A DNA stretch of 64,000 nucleotides from Lachnospiraceae bacterium 28-4 (GCA_000403275.2 KE159599.1:645391-709390); one strand, 5' to 3'; shown: positions 8,750 to 18,226, counted from the first letter of the stretch. Numbers and translations: made by a program. Notes: generated by a model from the sequence alone, not told the origin.

Positions 8750-10021
8750 TTATTCCGTCCTGTCATGTACCTCGGCATTGGTTCCCATATCGTAAAAGCC
8801 GACCGTATCCTTATCCGATATGACCGTAAGGTTCAATACATCGTACAATCTGTGATATACTTCAAACTTGTCCCTCTCATATCCTGTCACGCCGAGGGAA
8901 AGCAGATATTCTCCTCCCTGCAGACTCATTTTCTGCGTAAAAACAATTTCTTTTTTCGCTCCCGCCTGTACGGACTCCAGAAATGCTTTTTCCACCATCG
9001 TATTCGTTCCGGTGATCTCCGTACCCTTAATATTCTTTATGGTAAAAGCGAAAATAGGCGCCGGCACATCCTCCATAAAGTCTACCTCCATATGGATGCT
9101 GAACTCCTGCCCCTTGATCACCGCAGTGGTATGTATTCCCTTGTCGTCCGTAATATAATATTCCGTAATTTTGGCCGCGTTCGTCCCATACTCCAGCAAT
9201 TCGGGATTCACGCCCATCTTTGCCGCAGCCGCCACGTCTTTGTCTTCCAAAAGGTTTGTTCCCTCATCTTCGTGCATCTTATACTGCCCCACCAGCACGC
9301 GTTTATACACATCGATCATTTCTTTCGGAGAGCCTTCTCCCAGCTTCACTCCTTGGTTCAGCAATACCACCCGGTCGCAATATTTACTGATGCTGCTCAG
9401 ATCATGGCTGACAAAGAGAATCGTTTTCCCCATTTCCTTAAATTCTTCAAACTTGTGGTAACACTTCGCCTGGAAAAATACATCGCCTACCGACAGCGCT
9501 TCATCTACGATCAAAATCTCGGGTTCAATATTAATTGCCACGGCAAACGCAAGCCGGACAAACATACCGCTGGAATAAGTCTTCACCGGCTGGTACACAT
9601 AATCGCCGATATCAGCAAATTCCAGGATAGCATCCATCTTTTCATCAATCTCCTTTTCCGAAAAGCCGATCATGGTACCGTTCAAATATACATTTTCTAT
9701 TCCGTTATATTCCATGTTAAATCCTGCACCAAGTTCCAGCAGTGCGGAAATGCGCCCGTTTACCGTCACTTTCCCCCCGGAAGGATTCAACACTCCGGTA
9801 ATGATTTTCAGGATCGTCGATTTCCCGGAACCATTCGTACCGATGATCCCCACCGTTTCCCCCTGGTAAATCGTCAGATTTACCTGATCTAAGGCGTGAT
9901 GTTCCTTATATTTCTTCTTTTTGGAAAGTCCCAGCGCCTCCTTCATTCTGTCCGAAGGTTTGTCATATAATTTATATACTTTATCCAGATTCTTTACCTG
10001 GATCGCAATCTTTTTTTTCAT
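8750..10021 (-). CDS. Polysaccharide ABC exporter ATPase (Wzt/TagH type)
   Basis: A 423-residue ATPase. The nucleotide-binding domain has Walker A GTNGSGKS (about 61-68), signature YSSGMFVRL, Walker B ILIVDEA and the switch HDLSS. A roughly 150-residue C-terminal extension (from about 270) is beta-rich and resembles the Wzt C-terminal carbohydrate-binding domain, which recognises the finished glycan end. It works with the permease encoded just upstream to move lipid-linked polysaccharide across the membrane. The ATG at 10021 follows a GGAGG site at 5-base spacing, so earlier in-frame ATGs are not used. A methyltransferase next door fits the model where a modified terminus is the export signal. 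Confidence 0.93.
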   Translation of the reverse strand: MKKKIAIQVKNLDKVYKLYDKPSDRMKEALGLSKKKKYKEHHALDQVNLTIYQGETVGIIGTNGSGKSTILKIITGVLNPSGGKVTVNGRISALLELGAGFNMEYNGIENVYLNGTMIGFSEKEIDEKMDAILEFADIGDYVYQPVKTYSSGMFVRLAFAVAINIEPEILIVDEALSVGDVFFQAKCYHKFEEFKEMGKTILFVSHDLSSISKYCDRVVLLNQGVKLGEGSPKEMIDVYKRVLVGQYKMHEDEGTNLLEDKDVAAAAKMGVNPELLEYGTNAAKITEYYITDDKGIHTTAVIKGQEFSIHMEVDFMEDVPAPIFAFTIKNIKGTEITGTNTMVEKAFLESVQAGAKKEIVFTQKMSLQGGEYLLSLGVTGYERDKFEVYHRLYDVLNLTVISDKDTVGFYDMGTNAEVHDRTE

Positions 10022-10037
10022 GTTGACCTCCATGCCG

Positions 10038-11084
10038 TTATAAAACATCGGCAAAATGCACCTTCAACCTTTTAAAGATCAAAGAGCCGACACAAAAGAG
10101 CGTAACCGTAAAAATCCAGAAATACGTAGAGGAATAAAAATGTTCGAAAAACCATTCCTGCTCATAGATCGCGCTGCGGTAACCATTCACGATATAAACC
10201 ATTGGATTCAGTTTAAAGAAAGGCTTCATTTGATCGGTCAAAACCGAAATATCCCACAGGATCGGCGTCGCCCACATCCCGATTTGAAGCACAATACCGA
10301 TGATCTGCTGCAGATCCCTGAAAAAAACAACCACCGCACAGGTGACATAACTAATCGCCAGCACAAGCATGAACTCGCAAAAACTATAATAAAAAATCTG
10401 CAGCGTGTAAATATTCGGATAATACCCATAAGCGACCGCAATCGCAAGCAATACACACACAAAAAAGATATGGATAAACGTAGCCGCTATTATTTTTATA
10501 ATTGGCAGGATGCTGATTTTAAATACTACCTTTTTCACAAGATAGTTATATTCCAGCAGCGCCGTCGTGCCATTGCTCAAAGACTCGGAAAAATAGAACC
10601 ATGGAACCAGCCCCGCCGTCAGGTACAGAACATAGGGAACCTCGATCCCTCCTGCCACAAGCTGGCTCCTTGTATTAAACACCCGGTCAAACACGATCCA
10701 ATACATCACCACCGTCACCACAGGCTGTACAAATGCCCAGATCATTCCAAGATAAGAACCGGCATATCTTTTTTTAAAATCGTTTTTCGCCAGCTTCCAG
10801 ATCAGCCTTCTGCTCTGGTAAAGCTCCTTGGGGAGAACCGTCAGCCGGTCATAAAAAATACCGAAAATAACACAGGTAAATGCGATCAGCAGACAGGCCA
10901 TTACCTTTTTCATCATCTCCGTCGTCTGATCCGCCAGCGGATTATGATGGAGCAGCACTACTGTCGCCAATAGAACCGCCAGTATATAAAAAATACCTAT
11001 CACCGTTCTTTTCGTTGAGTATCCTTTCCGGCGTTTCGCTCCTATATTCCCGTTTTTCTTATGCTTTTCCGTTTTCTTTACCAT
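10038..11084 (-). CDS. Polysaccharide ABC exporter permease (Wzm/TagG type)
   Basis: About 348 residues, an ABC-2 type permease. The core matches the family: RRLIWKLAKNDFKKRYAGSYLG amphipathic start, then about six membrane segments with GLVPWFYFSESL and LNPMVYIVNGYR. It carries an extra N-terminal part of about 85 residues with two hydrophobic segments (TVIGIFYILAVLLATVV and VMACLLIAFTCVIFGIF), longer than the usual 260-residue family. ATG at 11084 has AAGGA upstream; TTG at 11093 is a weaker option. It pairs with the ATPase downstream, 16 bases away. Confidence 0.92.
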   Translation of the reverse strand: MVKKTEKHKKNGNIGAKRRKGYSTKRTVIGIFYILAVLLATVVLLHHNPLADQTTEMMKKVMACLLIAFTCVIFGIFYDRLTVLPKELYQSRRLIWKLAKNDFKKRYAGSYLGMIWAFVQPVVTVVMYWIVFDRVFNTRSQLVAGGIEVPYVLYLTAGLVPWFYFSESLSNGTTALLEYNYLVKKVVFKISILPIIKIIAATFIHIFFVCVLLAIAVAYGYYPNIYTLQIFYYSFCEFMLVLAISYVTCAVVVFFRDLQQIIGIVLQIGMWATPILWDISVLTDQMKPFFKLNPMVYIVNGYRSAIYEQEWFFEHFYSSTYFWIFTVTLFCVGSLIFKRLKVHFADVL

Positions 11085-11099
11085 CTCTATCAAGTATCC

Positions 11100-11657
11100 T
11101 TACTTATCCGCCATATATTCCCTGATACCGCCCCATTTCTGGTCCTTTTCGGACATGATCAGTTCCATTCCCTCAGGAACCGGCCATTCCACGCCTATTT
11201 CCGGATCATTATAAAGGATTCCCCCTTCATCGTTAGGGTGATAAAAATCCGTACATTTATAAGCAAACTCCGCATAATCCGACAGCACAAGGAAACCATG
11301 GGCAAAATTTTTCGGAATAAAAAACTGTTTCTTATTCTCCGCAGAAAGCACTACCCCAAACCACTTTCCAAAAGTAGCGCTTCCTTCCCGTAAGTCTACC
11401 GCCACATCGAATACCTCACCGCTCAATACTCTGACCAATTTGTCCTGTGGAAACTCTTTTTGAAAATGCAAGCCTCTCAGAACTCCTTTTCTGGATGACG
11501 ACTGATTGTCCTGCACAAACACCTGGTCAATCCCCGCCGCTTTATAATCCTCATAATGGTAGGTCTCCATAAAATACCCTCTTTCGTCCCCAAAAACTTT
11601 TGGAACGATTACTTTCAATCCCTCGATCCCGCAAGTCTCTACCGTTATCTTACCCAC
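11100..11657 (-). CDS. rfbC: dTDP-4-dehydrorhamnose 3,5-epimerase
   Basis: A 185-residue cupin-fold epimerase. Hallmarks are GDERGYFMETYHYEDY, SSSRKGVLRGLHFQ with the catalytic His, VFDVAVDLREGSATFGKW and FIPKNFAHGFLVLSD. It converts dTDP-4-keto-6-deoxyglucose to dTDP-4-keto-rhamnose. The start is GTG at 11657, which has AAGGAG at good spacing; a GTG three codons earlier overlaps that site itself. rfbA is two genes upstream and rfbB is at 16.5-17.6 kb, but rfbD, which would finish dTDP-rhamnose, is absent from the window. Confidence 0.96.
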   Translation of the reverse strand: MGKITVETCGIEGLKVIVPKVFGDERGYFMETYHYEDYKAAGIDQVFVQDNQSSSRKGVLRGLHFQKEFPQDKLVRVLSGEVFDVAVDLREGSATFGKWFGVVLSAENKKQFFIPKNFAHGFLVLSDYAEFAYKCTDFYHPNDEGGILYNDPEIGVEWPVPEGMELIMSEKDQKWGGIREYMADK

Positions 11658-11681
11658 TTTTTCCACTCCTTTTCCATCTTT

Positions 11682-13076
11682 TTAAAAATCAGCGTTCTCC
11701 GTTCCTCCGATCGGCCTCGGCTCTTCGATCTCTTCCTCCGGAATATCCGCCGGATCGATCTGCGTTTCTTCTTCCTGGACAACATCAGGCACGGAGTTCT
11801 CTATCTTCAGATAACTCAAGTTAAAGTCTACCTTCCCTTCGATACCGTCCACGCTTCCGCCGGAAGTATATTGCCACATATGATAATAGCCCTGATAAAT
11901 GGGTACATCTCTGTATTCCGCCAGCCACACTACATAATCTTTTAATTTATCCATATCCAGCATCTGATTTAACCAGTTTCTGGAAGAATACACGCCGGCG
12001 CGGTACCCTTCGCTTTCTATCGTTGCACAAAATGCCTGGCTGACCGCAGTTCTCGTTTCCACGTCCAGACCGTCCGCCCGTCCGCTTCCTCCAAGCCCTT
12101 CCACGTCAATGAATACCGGATAGGTAATCTTATAATCCCGGCAAAGCGCCGTCACCATACTGGCCTCTTCCACCGCTTCCACTACATCAACCGCCTGGGT
12201 AAAGAAATAAACTCCTACCGGAATCCCCGCCCGTATCGCTCCCTTTATATTCTTTTCAAAATAAGGATCCTCTATCAATGCCCCTGTAGTAGCGCCGCGG
12301 TATCCCACACGGATAATAGCGAATTCCACGCCGGCATTCTTTACCTTGTCCCAGTCGATCTCCTTGTTCCACTTGGAAACATCGATCCCCATCTTCGCAT
12401 TCGGATTTCCTTCCTGCATTCCGGTAATTTCCGACTGATCCGCGTCATCCAGCGCATCGTTAGCCTCCAAGTCTTCCAATTCCGCGTTAATCTCGTCCTC
12501 CGTCAGAATCAGCAGATTGATATCGTCAATCACTACATATTCCACGCTTTGCTTTACTGTTATTTTCGCACTGGTGTCGGGCACCCGATAGCCCTCCACT
12601 TCCTTTAATTCCACCTCATAATCGCCCGCCCGGAGATATTCAATATAAATAACGCCATCCCGGTCATCATCCATATATTCCTTATTCCCGTTCAATACCA
12701 CGCAGAAATCCTCTCCTGCCACCAGCTTTCCTGCATTATCCACGATCTGGATACGCAGATCCTTTTGTACCGACGTCATAAGCAGCGACAAACTCTTCCC
12801 GTCTATCTTTTCAATAGAGGAATAGGGCTGTTTATCCGGATCAAAAAAAGTATCGTCCGATAAAAAGGCCCTTGTGTCATCACCAATCTGCATCGCCCCG
12901 ATCTGCATCGTTCCGTTTTCAACCGCGCCGTTTTCATCTGTCAAAGCAGCAGCCTCCCGCTCTCCGTCGGAGTGATTTCCTTCGGAGCGGATATTGGCAT
13001 ACAAAAAAATACCTGCCACGGCTATGAACATAAATACGATCATCCATATCACAGTACGTTTTACATTAGAGCCCAT
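11682..13076 (-). CDS. Membrane-anchored GH25 muramidase
   Basis: About 464 residues. A single N-terminal hydrophobic segment (about 9-28) anchors the protein outside. A linker region with a beta-rich, Asp-rich module precedes the GH25 lysozyme domain, which starts at [15 protein letters not shown] and has the catalytic acidic pair in YPVFIDVEG plus HMWQYTSGG near the end. It should cleave N-acetylmuramyl bonds in peptidoglycan. The tail is acidic and Pro-rich. ATG at 13076 overlaps the rfbA stop by 11 bases and has AGAGG at 6-base spacing. Its presence inside a polysaccharide operon suggests wall remodelling during polymer attachment. Confidence 0.92.
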   Translation of the reverse strand: MGSNVKRTVIWMIVFMFIAVAGIFLYANIRSEGNHSDGEREAAALTDENGAVENGTMQIGAMQIGDDTRAFLSDDTFFDPDKQPYSSIEKIDGKSLSLLMTSVQKDLRIQIVDNAGKLVAGEDFCVVLNGNKEYMDDDRDGVIYIEYLRAGDYEVELKEVEGYRVPDTSAKITVKQSVEYVVIDDINLLILTEDEINAELEDLEANDALDDADQSEITGMQEGNPNAKMGIDVSKWNKEIDWDKVKNAGVEFAIIRVGYRGATTGALIEDPYFEKNIKGAIRAGIPVGVYFFTQAVDVVEAVEEASMVTALCRDYKITYPVFIDVEGLGGSGRADGLDVETRTAVSQAFCATIESEGYRAGVYSSRNWLNQMLDMDKLKDYVVWLAEYRDVPIYQGYYHMWQYTSGGSVDGIEGKVDFNLSYLKIENSVPDVVQEEETQIDPADIPEEEIEEPRPIGGTENADF

Positions 13077-13935
13077 TCGCAACCTCTACCATATATTTCC
13101 CATAGTCCGTCTTCATCAGCGGTTCCGCCAGCTTCAACAGCTGCTCTTTTGTAATAAATCCCCTTTTATAAGCGATCTCCTCTATACAGGAAATATACAT
13201 CCCCTGCCTTTTCTGGACAGCCGCCACAAAATCTGCCGCATCCAAAAGGGAATTATGGTTTCCCGTATCCAGCCATGCGAAACCTCTCCCCAGGGTTTCC
13301 ACCATCAGGCTTCCCCGTCGCAGATATTCATTGTTAATACTTGTAATTTCTATTTCTCCTCTGGCGGAAGGCTTTACATTTTTCGCAATTTCCACCACCT
13401 CATTGTCATAAAAATACAAGCCGGGTACCGCATAATTGCTCTTTGGATTCTCCGGCTTTTCCTCTATGGAAAGAGCCCTGCCGCTTTCGTCGAATTCCAC
13501 GACTCCGTATTCCCTCGGATCCCTGACATAATATCCGAAGATCGTCGCCCCTTTTTCCCTGGACGCCGCCTCCCGCAGCACTCTGGAAAAACTCTGCCCG
13601 TAAAAAATATTATCCCCAAGCACCAGCGCAACGCTGTCCTGCCCGATAAAATCCGCCCCTATAATAAAGGCATCCGCCAATCCTCTTGGATACTCCTGTA
13701 CCGCATATTCCATCCGCAGCCCGAGCTGTTCCCCCGTACCGAACAAATCCTCAAACACAGGCAAATCCCTTGGCGTGGAAATAATCAATATCTCCCGTAT
13801 CCCCGCCAGCATCAATGTGGACAACGGATAATATATCATCGGTTTATCATACACCGGCATAATCTGTTTTGAAATCGCTTTCGTCAGCGGATAAAGCCTT
13901 GTCCCGCTCCCCCCAGCCAATATAATCCCTTTCAT
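13066..13935 (-). CDS. rfbA: Glucose-1-phosphate thymidylyltransferase
   Basis: A 289-residue nucleotidyltransferase of usual family length. [16 protein letters not shown] is the nucleotide-binding loop, followed by [17 protein letters not shown] and [13 protein letters not shown]. It makes dTDP-glucose from dTTP and glucose-1-phosphate, the first step of dTDP-deoxysugar synthesis. It is the first gene of the large minus-strand operon; a good promoter lies 130 bases upstream, and a GGAGG site precedes the ATG by about 12 bases. Confidence 0.97.
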   Translation of the reverse strand: MKGIILAGGSGTRLYPLTKAISKQIMPVYDKPMIYYPLSTLMLAGIREILIISTPRDLPVFEDLFGTGEQLGLRMEYAVQEYPRGLADAFIIGADFIGQDSVALVLGDNIFYGQSFSRVLREAASREKGATIFGYYVRDPREYGVVEFDESGRALSIEEKPENPKSNYAVPGLYFYDNEVVEIAKNVKPSARGEIEITSINNEYLRRGSLMVETLGRGFAWLDTGNHNSLLDAADFVAAVQKRQGMYISCIEEIAYKRGFITKEQLLKLAEPLMKTDYGKYMVEVANGL

Positions 13936-13953
13936 AATAAAGACGATCCTCCT

Positions 13954-14066
13954 TCACAATTTTCCCACCAGGAAATTAATCCCCTTCTACAATCAGCGCA
14001 ATTTATTATTTCTTGTCACCAATTTCCGTTAGGAAATTGATGACCTGCTTGCGCATCAGCGCAATT
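13954..14066 (-). repeat. Duplicated hairpin unit in the rfbA leader
   Basis: Two imperfect copies of about 50 bases (13954-14003 and 14016-14066) lie between the promoter and rfbA. Each begins, in the transcribed direction, with AATTGCGCTGAT and ends with an AATTTCC...GGAAATTG-type hairpin. They would form two consecutive stem-loops in the 5' untranslated RNA. Confidence 0.65.
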
Positions 14067-14067
14067 C

Positions 14068-14096
14068 ATTATACCACAAATATAAAAAAATGAAAA
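14068..14096 (-). promoter_or_regulatory. Promoter of the rfbA polysaccharide operon
   Basis: The minus strand has an extended -10 TGGTATAAT (TATAAT at 14068-14073) and a -35-like TTTTCA at 14091-14096, separated by 17 bases. A TTGACA lies further upstream at non-standard spacing. Transcription would start near 14061. Confidence 0.75.
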
Positions 14097-14114
14097 TGTC
14101 AATATCTGCGTTTT

Positions 14115-14470
14115 CACGGAAATCAATTTTGATTTTGATCAGTGGCGCAAGAGGGAAGGCAAAGGGGACAGGGGCAGCCGGGGCAGGGCTGGCGGGGGGC
14201 GGTTTTCTGCCGTTGCTCCCAATCAGTAATTTCATTTATGAAATGGTCGAAATGCTAGGGAAAAATCGCATGGATGCGATTTTAGGGAGCCCAGGACAGG
14301 ATGTCCGTGGCTCCCGGCCCGGCCGGTTCCGCGATCTTGCTCCATTTCATTAATGAAATCTGATTGGAAGCTCCGGCAGAAAACCGCCCCCGCCAGCCCT
14401 GTCCCGGCTGTTCCTGTCCCCTTTGCCTTCCCTCCTGCGCCACTGATCAAAATCAAAATTGATTTCCGTG
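14115..14470. repeat. Large palindromic element A (356 bp)
   Basis: Two inverted arms of about 130 bases with over 90% complementarity enclose a core of about 100 bases. Both arm ends carry CACGGAAA. Nearer the core comes GGTTTTCTGCC, then an ATTTCAT/ATGAAAT box on each side. The core holds two hairpins: 14285-14315 (outer stem GGGAGCC with GGCTCCC, inner stem GGACA with TGTCC) and 14262-14283 (centre ATCGCAT/ATGCGAT). The element starts 20 bases after the DUF5722 gene stop and ends before the rfbA promoter. Its core reads in the minus orientation relative to copies B and C. No protein gene is seen here; the open frames on both strands merely mirror the palindrome. Confidence 0.9.
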
Positions 14471-14489
14471 CTTCCATCCCCTCTCAAAA

Positions 14490-16337
14490 TTATTTTTCTT
14501 TTATCTCTTTTATCACCGTCTTCCAATCGCTGATCCCAATGATCTTTTTCGCAAAATCAGTATATTTCTCCTGCTCTTCCGTATCCATATATTTATAAAC
14601 ATTATATACATATTTCCGTGAGCCATCCATATAATTAATCCCCAAATCAAGCCCCTGCTCCATTTCCTCCGCCGCATCCGTTTGTCTGGAAAACAGCACG
14701 GACTCTATATGCGGATTGGCTTCTGCCGCCTTATAAGCGTACACGATGGCCGCCGCCTGCACATCCTCTCCGTCAGAAGATGTATACCCAAGCTCGCTAA
14801 TCGTTACGGGACGGACTTCCCCGTCTTCCATGAGGAATTCTTCCTGCTGCAGATAATCCGTCACCACATCAATATTCGCCATCGTAACCATAGGGGTATC
14901 CTCCGAATCCTTCACATACAGAGAATCTTTCCATATATAGGGCGAGGTCAGCGGAACATTATATGGGTGGATCGCCAATCCCCAGTCGATATTTCCCTCT
15001 TCTCTGATCTGTTTGTTGAACTCTTCCAATATATCCTTGGCATCATAGTGGATCAGGCTATTGGAATTGCTGTCCCATCTCTGATCCAGGGAAATAAATA
15101 TCCTGCTGGCGCCATTGATACTTTTAATCGAATTATAAAGTACGCGGAAAGCTCTGATATATTCCTTGACATATGCTCTGATGCTTGTATATTCCATATA
15201 GTTCCAGTCTTTTCTTGCATTGATTTCATTCCCGATAATCCAGTTTGCAACGATCCCCCTGCCATTTGCCCTTCCGGAATACCGCTCTGCCAAAAAAGAT
15301 CCTATCGCTGCCAGATATTCCACCCCTTCTTCATCCGCTCCGTTAAATGCATAGTAAGGAGCCGTCCCTATGCCCGAACGGGCCTGCGGGTGAATCAGCT
15401 GCGGATAGGCAGGAACCACATCATTCAGCAAAATCACCGTAATTTCAATTTCTTTTTCCGTAAGAGTCTTGAATATCAGGTCATATTCCGAAATCACTTC
15501 CCCGTTAAACGTATACCCCTTCCCATTATAAACATATTCCACAGGCGGGTATTCCTCGTTGTCAGACTCTCCCAATATCCTTGATACCGGGATATTATAT
15601 GCCGCATGTTTAATCCCGAGATCCTCCAGTTCCCCCGACAAAAGCTTATCCGGGTCGATCAGAAGTCCTTTCTTTGATTCCGCGTTCTTTCCGTTGGATT
15701 TGTATACGGATATTTCCTCCGGATTTGTCACATAATAAGGTTTGCTCACCGCCACAAACTTATCGTCTTTTTTCACCGCCACCACATACTTGTACAGCAG
15801 TCCGCTTATATTCCCCACGTGCCTTGAAAACTGAAATTCCACTTCGCTTCCTTTATATTTTTGTTCAATAGGGAACATATCCTCCGTAATCTGATCATTG
15901 TGTACCCGCAATGCAAACAAATAGTAATAAGAATCGTCGCTGACAGGAATCTCCTCAGCCACCGCCTTAAGCACGATGTTGCTCGTGGTATTATCGACCA
16001 GGCAGGACTCCACCGTGAGAATGCTTTCCGTACCCGTCTCTGTCAATTCCACAAAATCCGGGCGTTTTTCCACCATTTCAAACACATTGGCTCCGGCATC
16101 CACGGCCGCTTCCAATACCTCTTCGCTTCGGGCTTTTGCAGCCTCGGCTTCCCTTTCCGCCTCCGCGATCTGCTGCTTTTCCCTCTCTATCCGATTCGCC
16201 CAGGCCTCCCTCGTCTGCCTGTCCGCCGCTGCCTTATATGCGATCCTGCCAATAACCGCCAAAATACATATCCCTATTGCAACGGCTGCCGCATAACGCT
16301 TTTTCCCTTCTCCTTTTTTCCTTTTTCCAAATCTCAT
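14490..16337 (-). CDS. Membrane-anchored DUF5722 protein (glycosidase-like)
   Basis: About 615 residues. A basic N-terminus and one membrane segment (about 16-35) are followed by a coiled-coil stretch (REKQQIAEAEREAEAAKARSE), a beta-rich module, and a long C-terminal domain resembling DUF5722, which has a TIM-barrel glycoside-hydrolase look: WIIGNEINARKDWNYM (possible acid/base Glu), IHPYN and ISELGYTSSDG (possible nucleophile Glu). It probably acts on an extracellular glycan, but no activity is established from sequence. ATG at 16337 has a GAGGT site; longer frames lack one. Element A follows its stop by 20 bases. rfbB lies upstream on the same strand. Confidence 0.75.
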   Translation of the reverse strand: MRFGKRKKGEGKKRYAAAVAIGICILAVIGRIAYKAAADRQTREAWANRIEREKQQIAEAEREAEAAKARSEEVLEAAVDAGANVFEMVEKRPDFVELTETGTESILTVESCLVDNTTSNIVLKAVAEEIPVSDDSYYYLFALRVHNDQITEDMFPIEQKYKGSEVEFQFSRHVGNISGLLYKYVVAVKKDDKFVAVSKPYYVTNPEEISVYKSNGKNAESKKGLLIDPDKLLSGELEDLGIKHAAYNIPVSRILGESDNEEYPPVEYVYNGKGYTFNGEVISEYDLIFKTLTEKEIEITVILLNDVVPAYPQLIHPQARSGIGTAPYYAFNGADEEGVEYLAAIGSFLAERYSGRANGRGIVANWIIGNEINARKDWNYMEYTSIRAYVKEYIRAFRVLYNSIKSINGASRIFISLDQRWDSNSNSLIHYDAKDILEEFNKQIREEGNIDWGLAIHPYNVPLTSPYIWKDSLYVKDSEDTPMVTMANIDVVTDYLQQEEFLMEDGEVRPVTISELGYTSSDGEDVQAAAIVYAYKAAEANPHIESVLFSRQTDAAEEMEQGLDLGINYMDGSRKYVYNVYKYMDTEEQEKYTDFAKKIIGISDWKTVIKEIKEK

Positions 16338-16383
16338 CGGCCTTACCTCTTTTGTCCCTATCCTTGTCCCCTCTGAAACCGCA

Positions 16384-16417
16384 CTGCCGGGCAATCCCAT
16401 ACCGCCCGGCAGTTTTT
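16384..16417 (+). terminator. Hairpin with T-run between rfbB and the DUF5722 gene
   Basis: CTGCCGGGC (16384-16392) pairs perfectly with GCCCGGCAG (16404-16412), followed by TTTTT on the plus strand. On the minus strand, where the flanking genes are transcribed, no T-run follows, so there it may only pause transcription or protect RNA ends. Confidence 0.55.
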
Positions 16418-16523
16418 CATCGCTTTTTAGTTATTGATGCCGGTACCGAATCCGGCGGAGCGTTCCCCATATACATTTGCGTCTGCTGTGAGAGCCGGCG
16501 TTCCCATCGGTTGCAGATGCATC

Positions 16524-17600
16524 TTACTTGTACATTTCCTCATAATATTTCTGATAATCGCCGCTCGTCACATTTTTCATCCATTCCTCATGTTCAAAAA
16601 ACCACTGGATCGTAAGCCTGATTCCCTCTTTAAACATCGTTTCCGGCTCCCAGCCAATCTCTTCCTTAATCTTGTCCGGAGCTATCGCATATCTCCTGTC
16701 ATGACCCTTACGATCCTCCACATAGGTAATCAAATCTTTGCTGACCAGCTCTTTTCTCGGATCGCCTTCCGGCAGCATTTCCTGCAATGTCTCGATAATG
16801 ATATGGACGATCTCGATATTCTGCTTCTCGTTATGCCCTCCTACATTATAAGTCTCAAACAGCCGGCCCTTTTCCTGCACCATATCGATCGCCTTGGCAT
16901 GATCTTCCACATACAGCCAGTCCCTTACATTTTTACCGTCACCATATACCGGCAGTTTTTTACCTTGCAGCGCATTATTGATAATCAACGGAATCAACTT
17001 TTCCGGGAACTGGTAAGGGCCGTAATTATTCGAGCAGTTCGTAATGTTCGCCGGAAAATGATACGTATCCATATAAGCCTTCACCAGCATATCCGATCCC
17101 GCTTTGCTTGCCGAATAAGGGCTATGAGGCGCATAAGGAGTTGTTTCATAAAAATATTCTCCCTCTTCCTCCAGAGAACCGTATACTTCATCCGTAGACA
17201 CGTGGAGGAATTTTTTCCCTTCCTTAAATGTCCCGTCCGGCAGTTCCCAGGCCGCTTTCGCACAGTTCAACATAACCGCTGTTCCGAGGACGTTAGTCTG
17301 AATAAAAACTTCCGGGTTGCGGATGCTTCTGTCCACATGGCTTTCCGCCGCAAAATGAACCACCCTGTCAATATCGTTCTCAGCAAATATTTTCGCCACA
17401 GCATCCTTATCGCAGATATCCGCTTTCACGAACGTATAATTCTTCCTGCCTTCCACGCCCTTCAGATTTTCCAGATTCCCCGCATAAGTAAGGGCGTCCA
17501 CATTAATAATGCGAATCTCGTCGCCATACTTCTTAAACATATAATGAATATAATTAGAGCCTATAAAACCGGCTCCGCCTGTCACCAGATAAGTTCTCAT
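16524..17600 (-). CDS. rfbB: dTDP-glucose 4,6-dehydratase
   Basis: A 358-residue extended short-chain dehydrogenase. It has the NAD-binding TGGAGFIGSNY, FAAESHVDRSI, STDEVYGSL and the catalytic YSASKAGSD (YxxxK), then NNYGPYQFPEK. It makes dTDP-4-keto-6-deoxyglucose from dTDP-glucose, linking rfbA and rfbC. ATG at 17600 has GGAGG at 8-base spacing; a consensus-like promoter sits 36 bases upstream. Confidence 0.97.
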   Translation of the reverse strand: MRTYLVTGGAGFIGSNYIHYMFKKYGDEIRIINVDALTYAGNLENLKGVEGRKNYTFVKADICDKDAVAKIFAENDIDRVVHFAAESHVDRSIRNPEVFIQTNVLGTAVMLNCAKAAWELPDGTFKEGKKFLHVSTDEVYGSLEEEGEYFYETTPYAPHSPYSASKAGSDMLVKAYMDTYHFPANITNCSNNYGPYQFPEKLIPLIINNALQGKKLPVYGDGKNVRDWLYVEDHAKAIDMVQEKGRLFETYNVGGHNEKQNIEIVHIIIETLQEMLPEGDPRKELVSKDLITYVEDRKGHDRRYAIAPDKIKEEIGWEPETMFKEGIRLTIQWFFEHEEWMKNVTSGDYQKYYEEMYK

Positions 17601-17635
17601 GCTTTCTTCCTCCATACTTTCCATCTGTTCTTCCC

Positions 17636-17664
17636 ATCATACCTTCTAATCCCCCCGCCGTCAA
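17636..17664 (-). promoter_or_regulatory. Promoter of rfbB
   Basis: -35 TTGACG (17659-17664) and -10 TATGAT (17636-17641) with a 17-base spacer on the minus strand. This leaves a leader of about 30 bases before the rfbB start. Confidence 0.8.
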
Positions 17665-17738
17665 TATCTGAAATAAAGCCCGCAAAAGAAATAAAATCAA
17701 CCTGCTTATACATTTTGTCGATGAATTACTATCATTAA

Positions 17739-17771
17739 GTTATTGACTTTTTTCGTCATAACTGACACAAT
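17739..17771 (+). promoter_or_regulatory. Possible promoter with overlapping operator
   Basis: TTGACT (17743-17748) with a weak -10 CACAAT 17 bases on could serve the small zinc-ribbon gene. The -35 lies inside an inverted repeat GTTATTGAC/GTCATAAC (17739-17762, one bulge), a plausible repressor site. No regulator can be named. Confidence 0.4.
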
Positions 17772-17842
17772 CTAATAGTACCAATTAAATATACACTGTA
17801 TTTCATTACAATGATTACAAATTTGAAAAGGGGAATAGAATC

Positions 17843-18091
17843 ATGATGTACATGCACTACTGCAAGCCCTGCCACCGTGTTCATATGCTGAACGGCCACA
17901 AAATGACATGCCCCAAATGCGGCGGTTCCATTACCGAACTCCGTATTCCGTATATGGAATACGTCAGTATGGATATGGACGAGCGCAACGCCTTTAAAAC
18001 GAGGTGTGCTGACGAAACACAGTTAAAAGAACTCAGCACTACTTACAGGATGTACAAATACAGCAAGTGGTACAAAGAGCTGCATGGTTGA
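17843..18091 (+). CDS. Small zinc-ribbon protein, function unknown
   Basis: 82 residues. The N-terminus has CKPC at about 7-10 and CPKCGG at about 24-29, forming a Cys4 zinc ribbon like a rubredoxin knuckle. The rest is helical and basic with many Tyr residues. AGGGG lies 9 bases before the ATG. I do not recognise a specific family. The next gene begins 135 bases on, and a CAGATA/TATCTG palindrome (18191-18205) sits between them. Confidence 0.75.
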   Translation: MMYMHYCKPCHRVHMLNGHKMTCPKCGGSITELRIPYMEYVSMDMDERNAFKTRCADETQLKELSTTYRMYKYSKWYKELHG

Positions 18092-18226
18092 TCCTCCAGA
18101 AGAATTCGCGGAAACAAAATATCCTAAAGTGGATTTTTTCAGTAAATCATAGTACAATAACAGATACAGCGAAAAATATCATCGTACTTGCAGATATTTT
18201 ATCTGTTATAAATGTGGAGGATTTAC

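Noticed and set aside
13936-14060. A metabolite riboswitch in the rfbA leader
   Set aside because: The leader has simple tandem hairpins and I recognise no known riboswitch consensus.
14115-14470. Palindromic element as a classical MITE with target duplication
   Set aside because: No convincing direct target duplication is seen next to the CACGGAAA ends of A or B, and arms are not shared among copies as terminal repeats would be.
14090-14598. Open frames on both strands within palindrome A (similar cases in B to E)
   Set aside because: They mirror each other because the DNA is an inverted repeat, lack ribosome sites and show no protein-like features.
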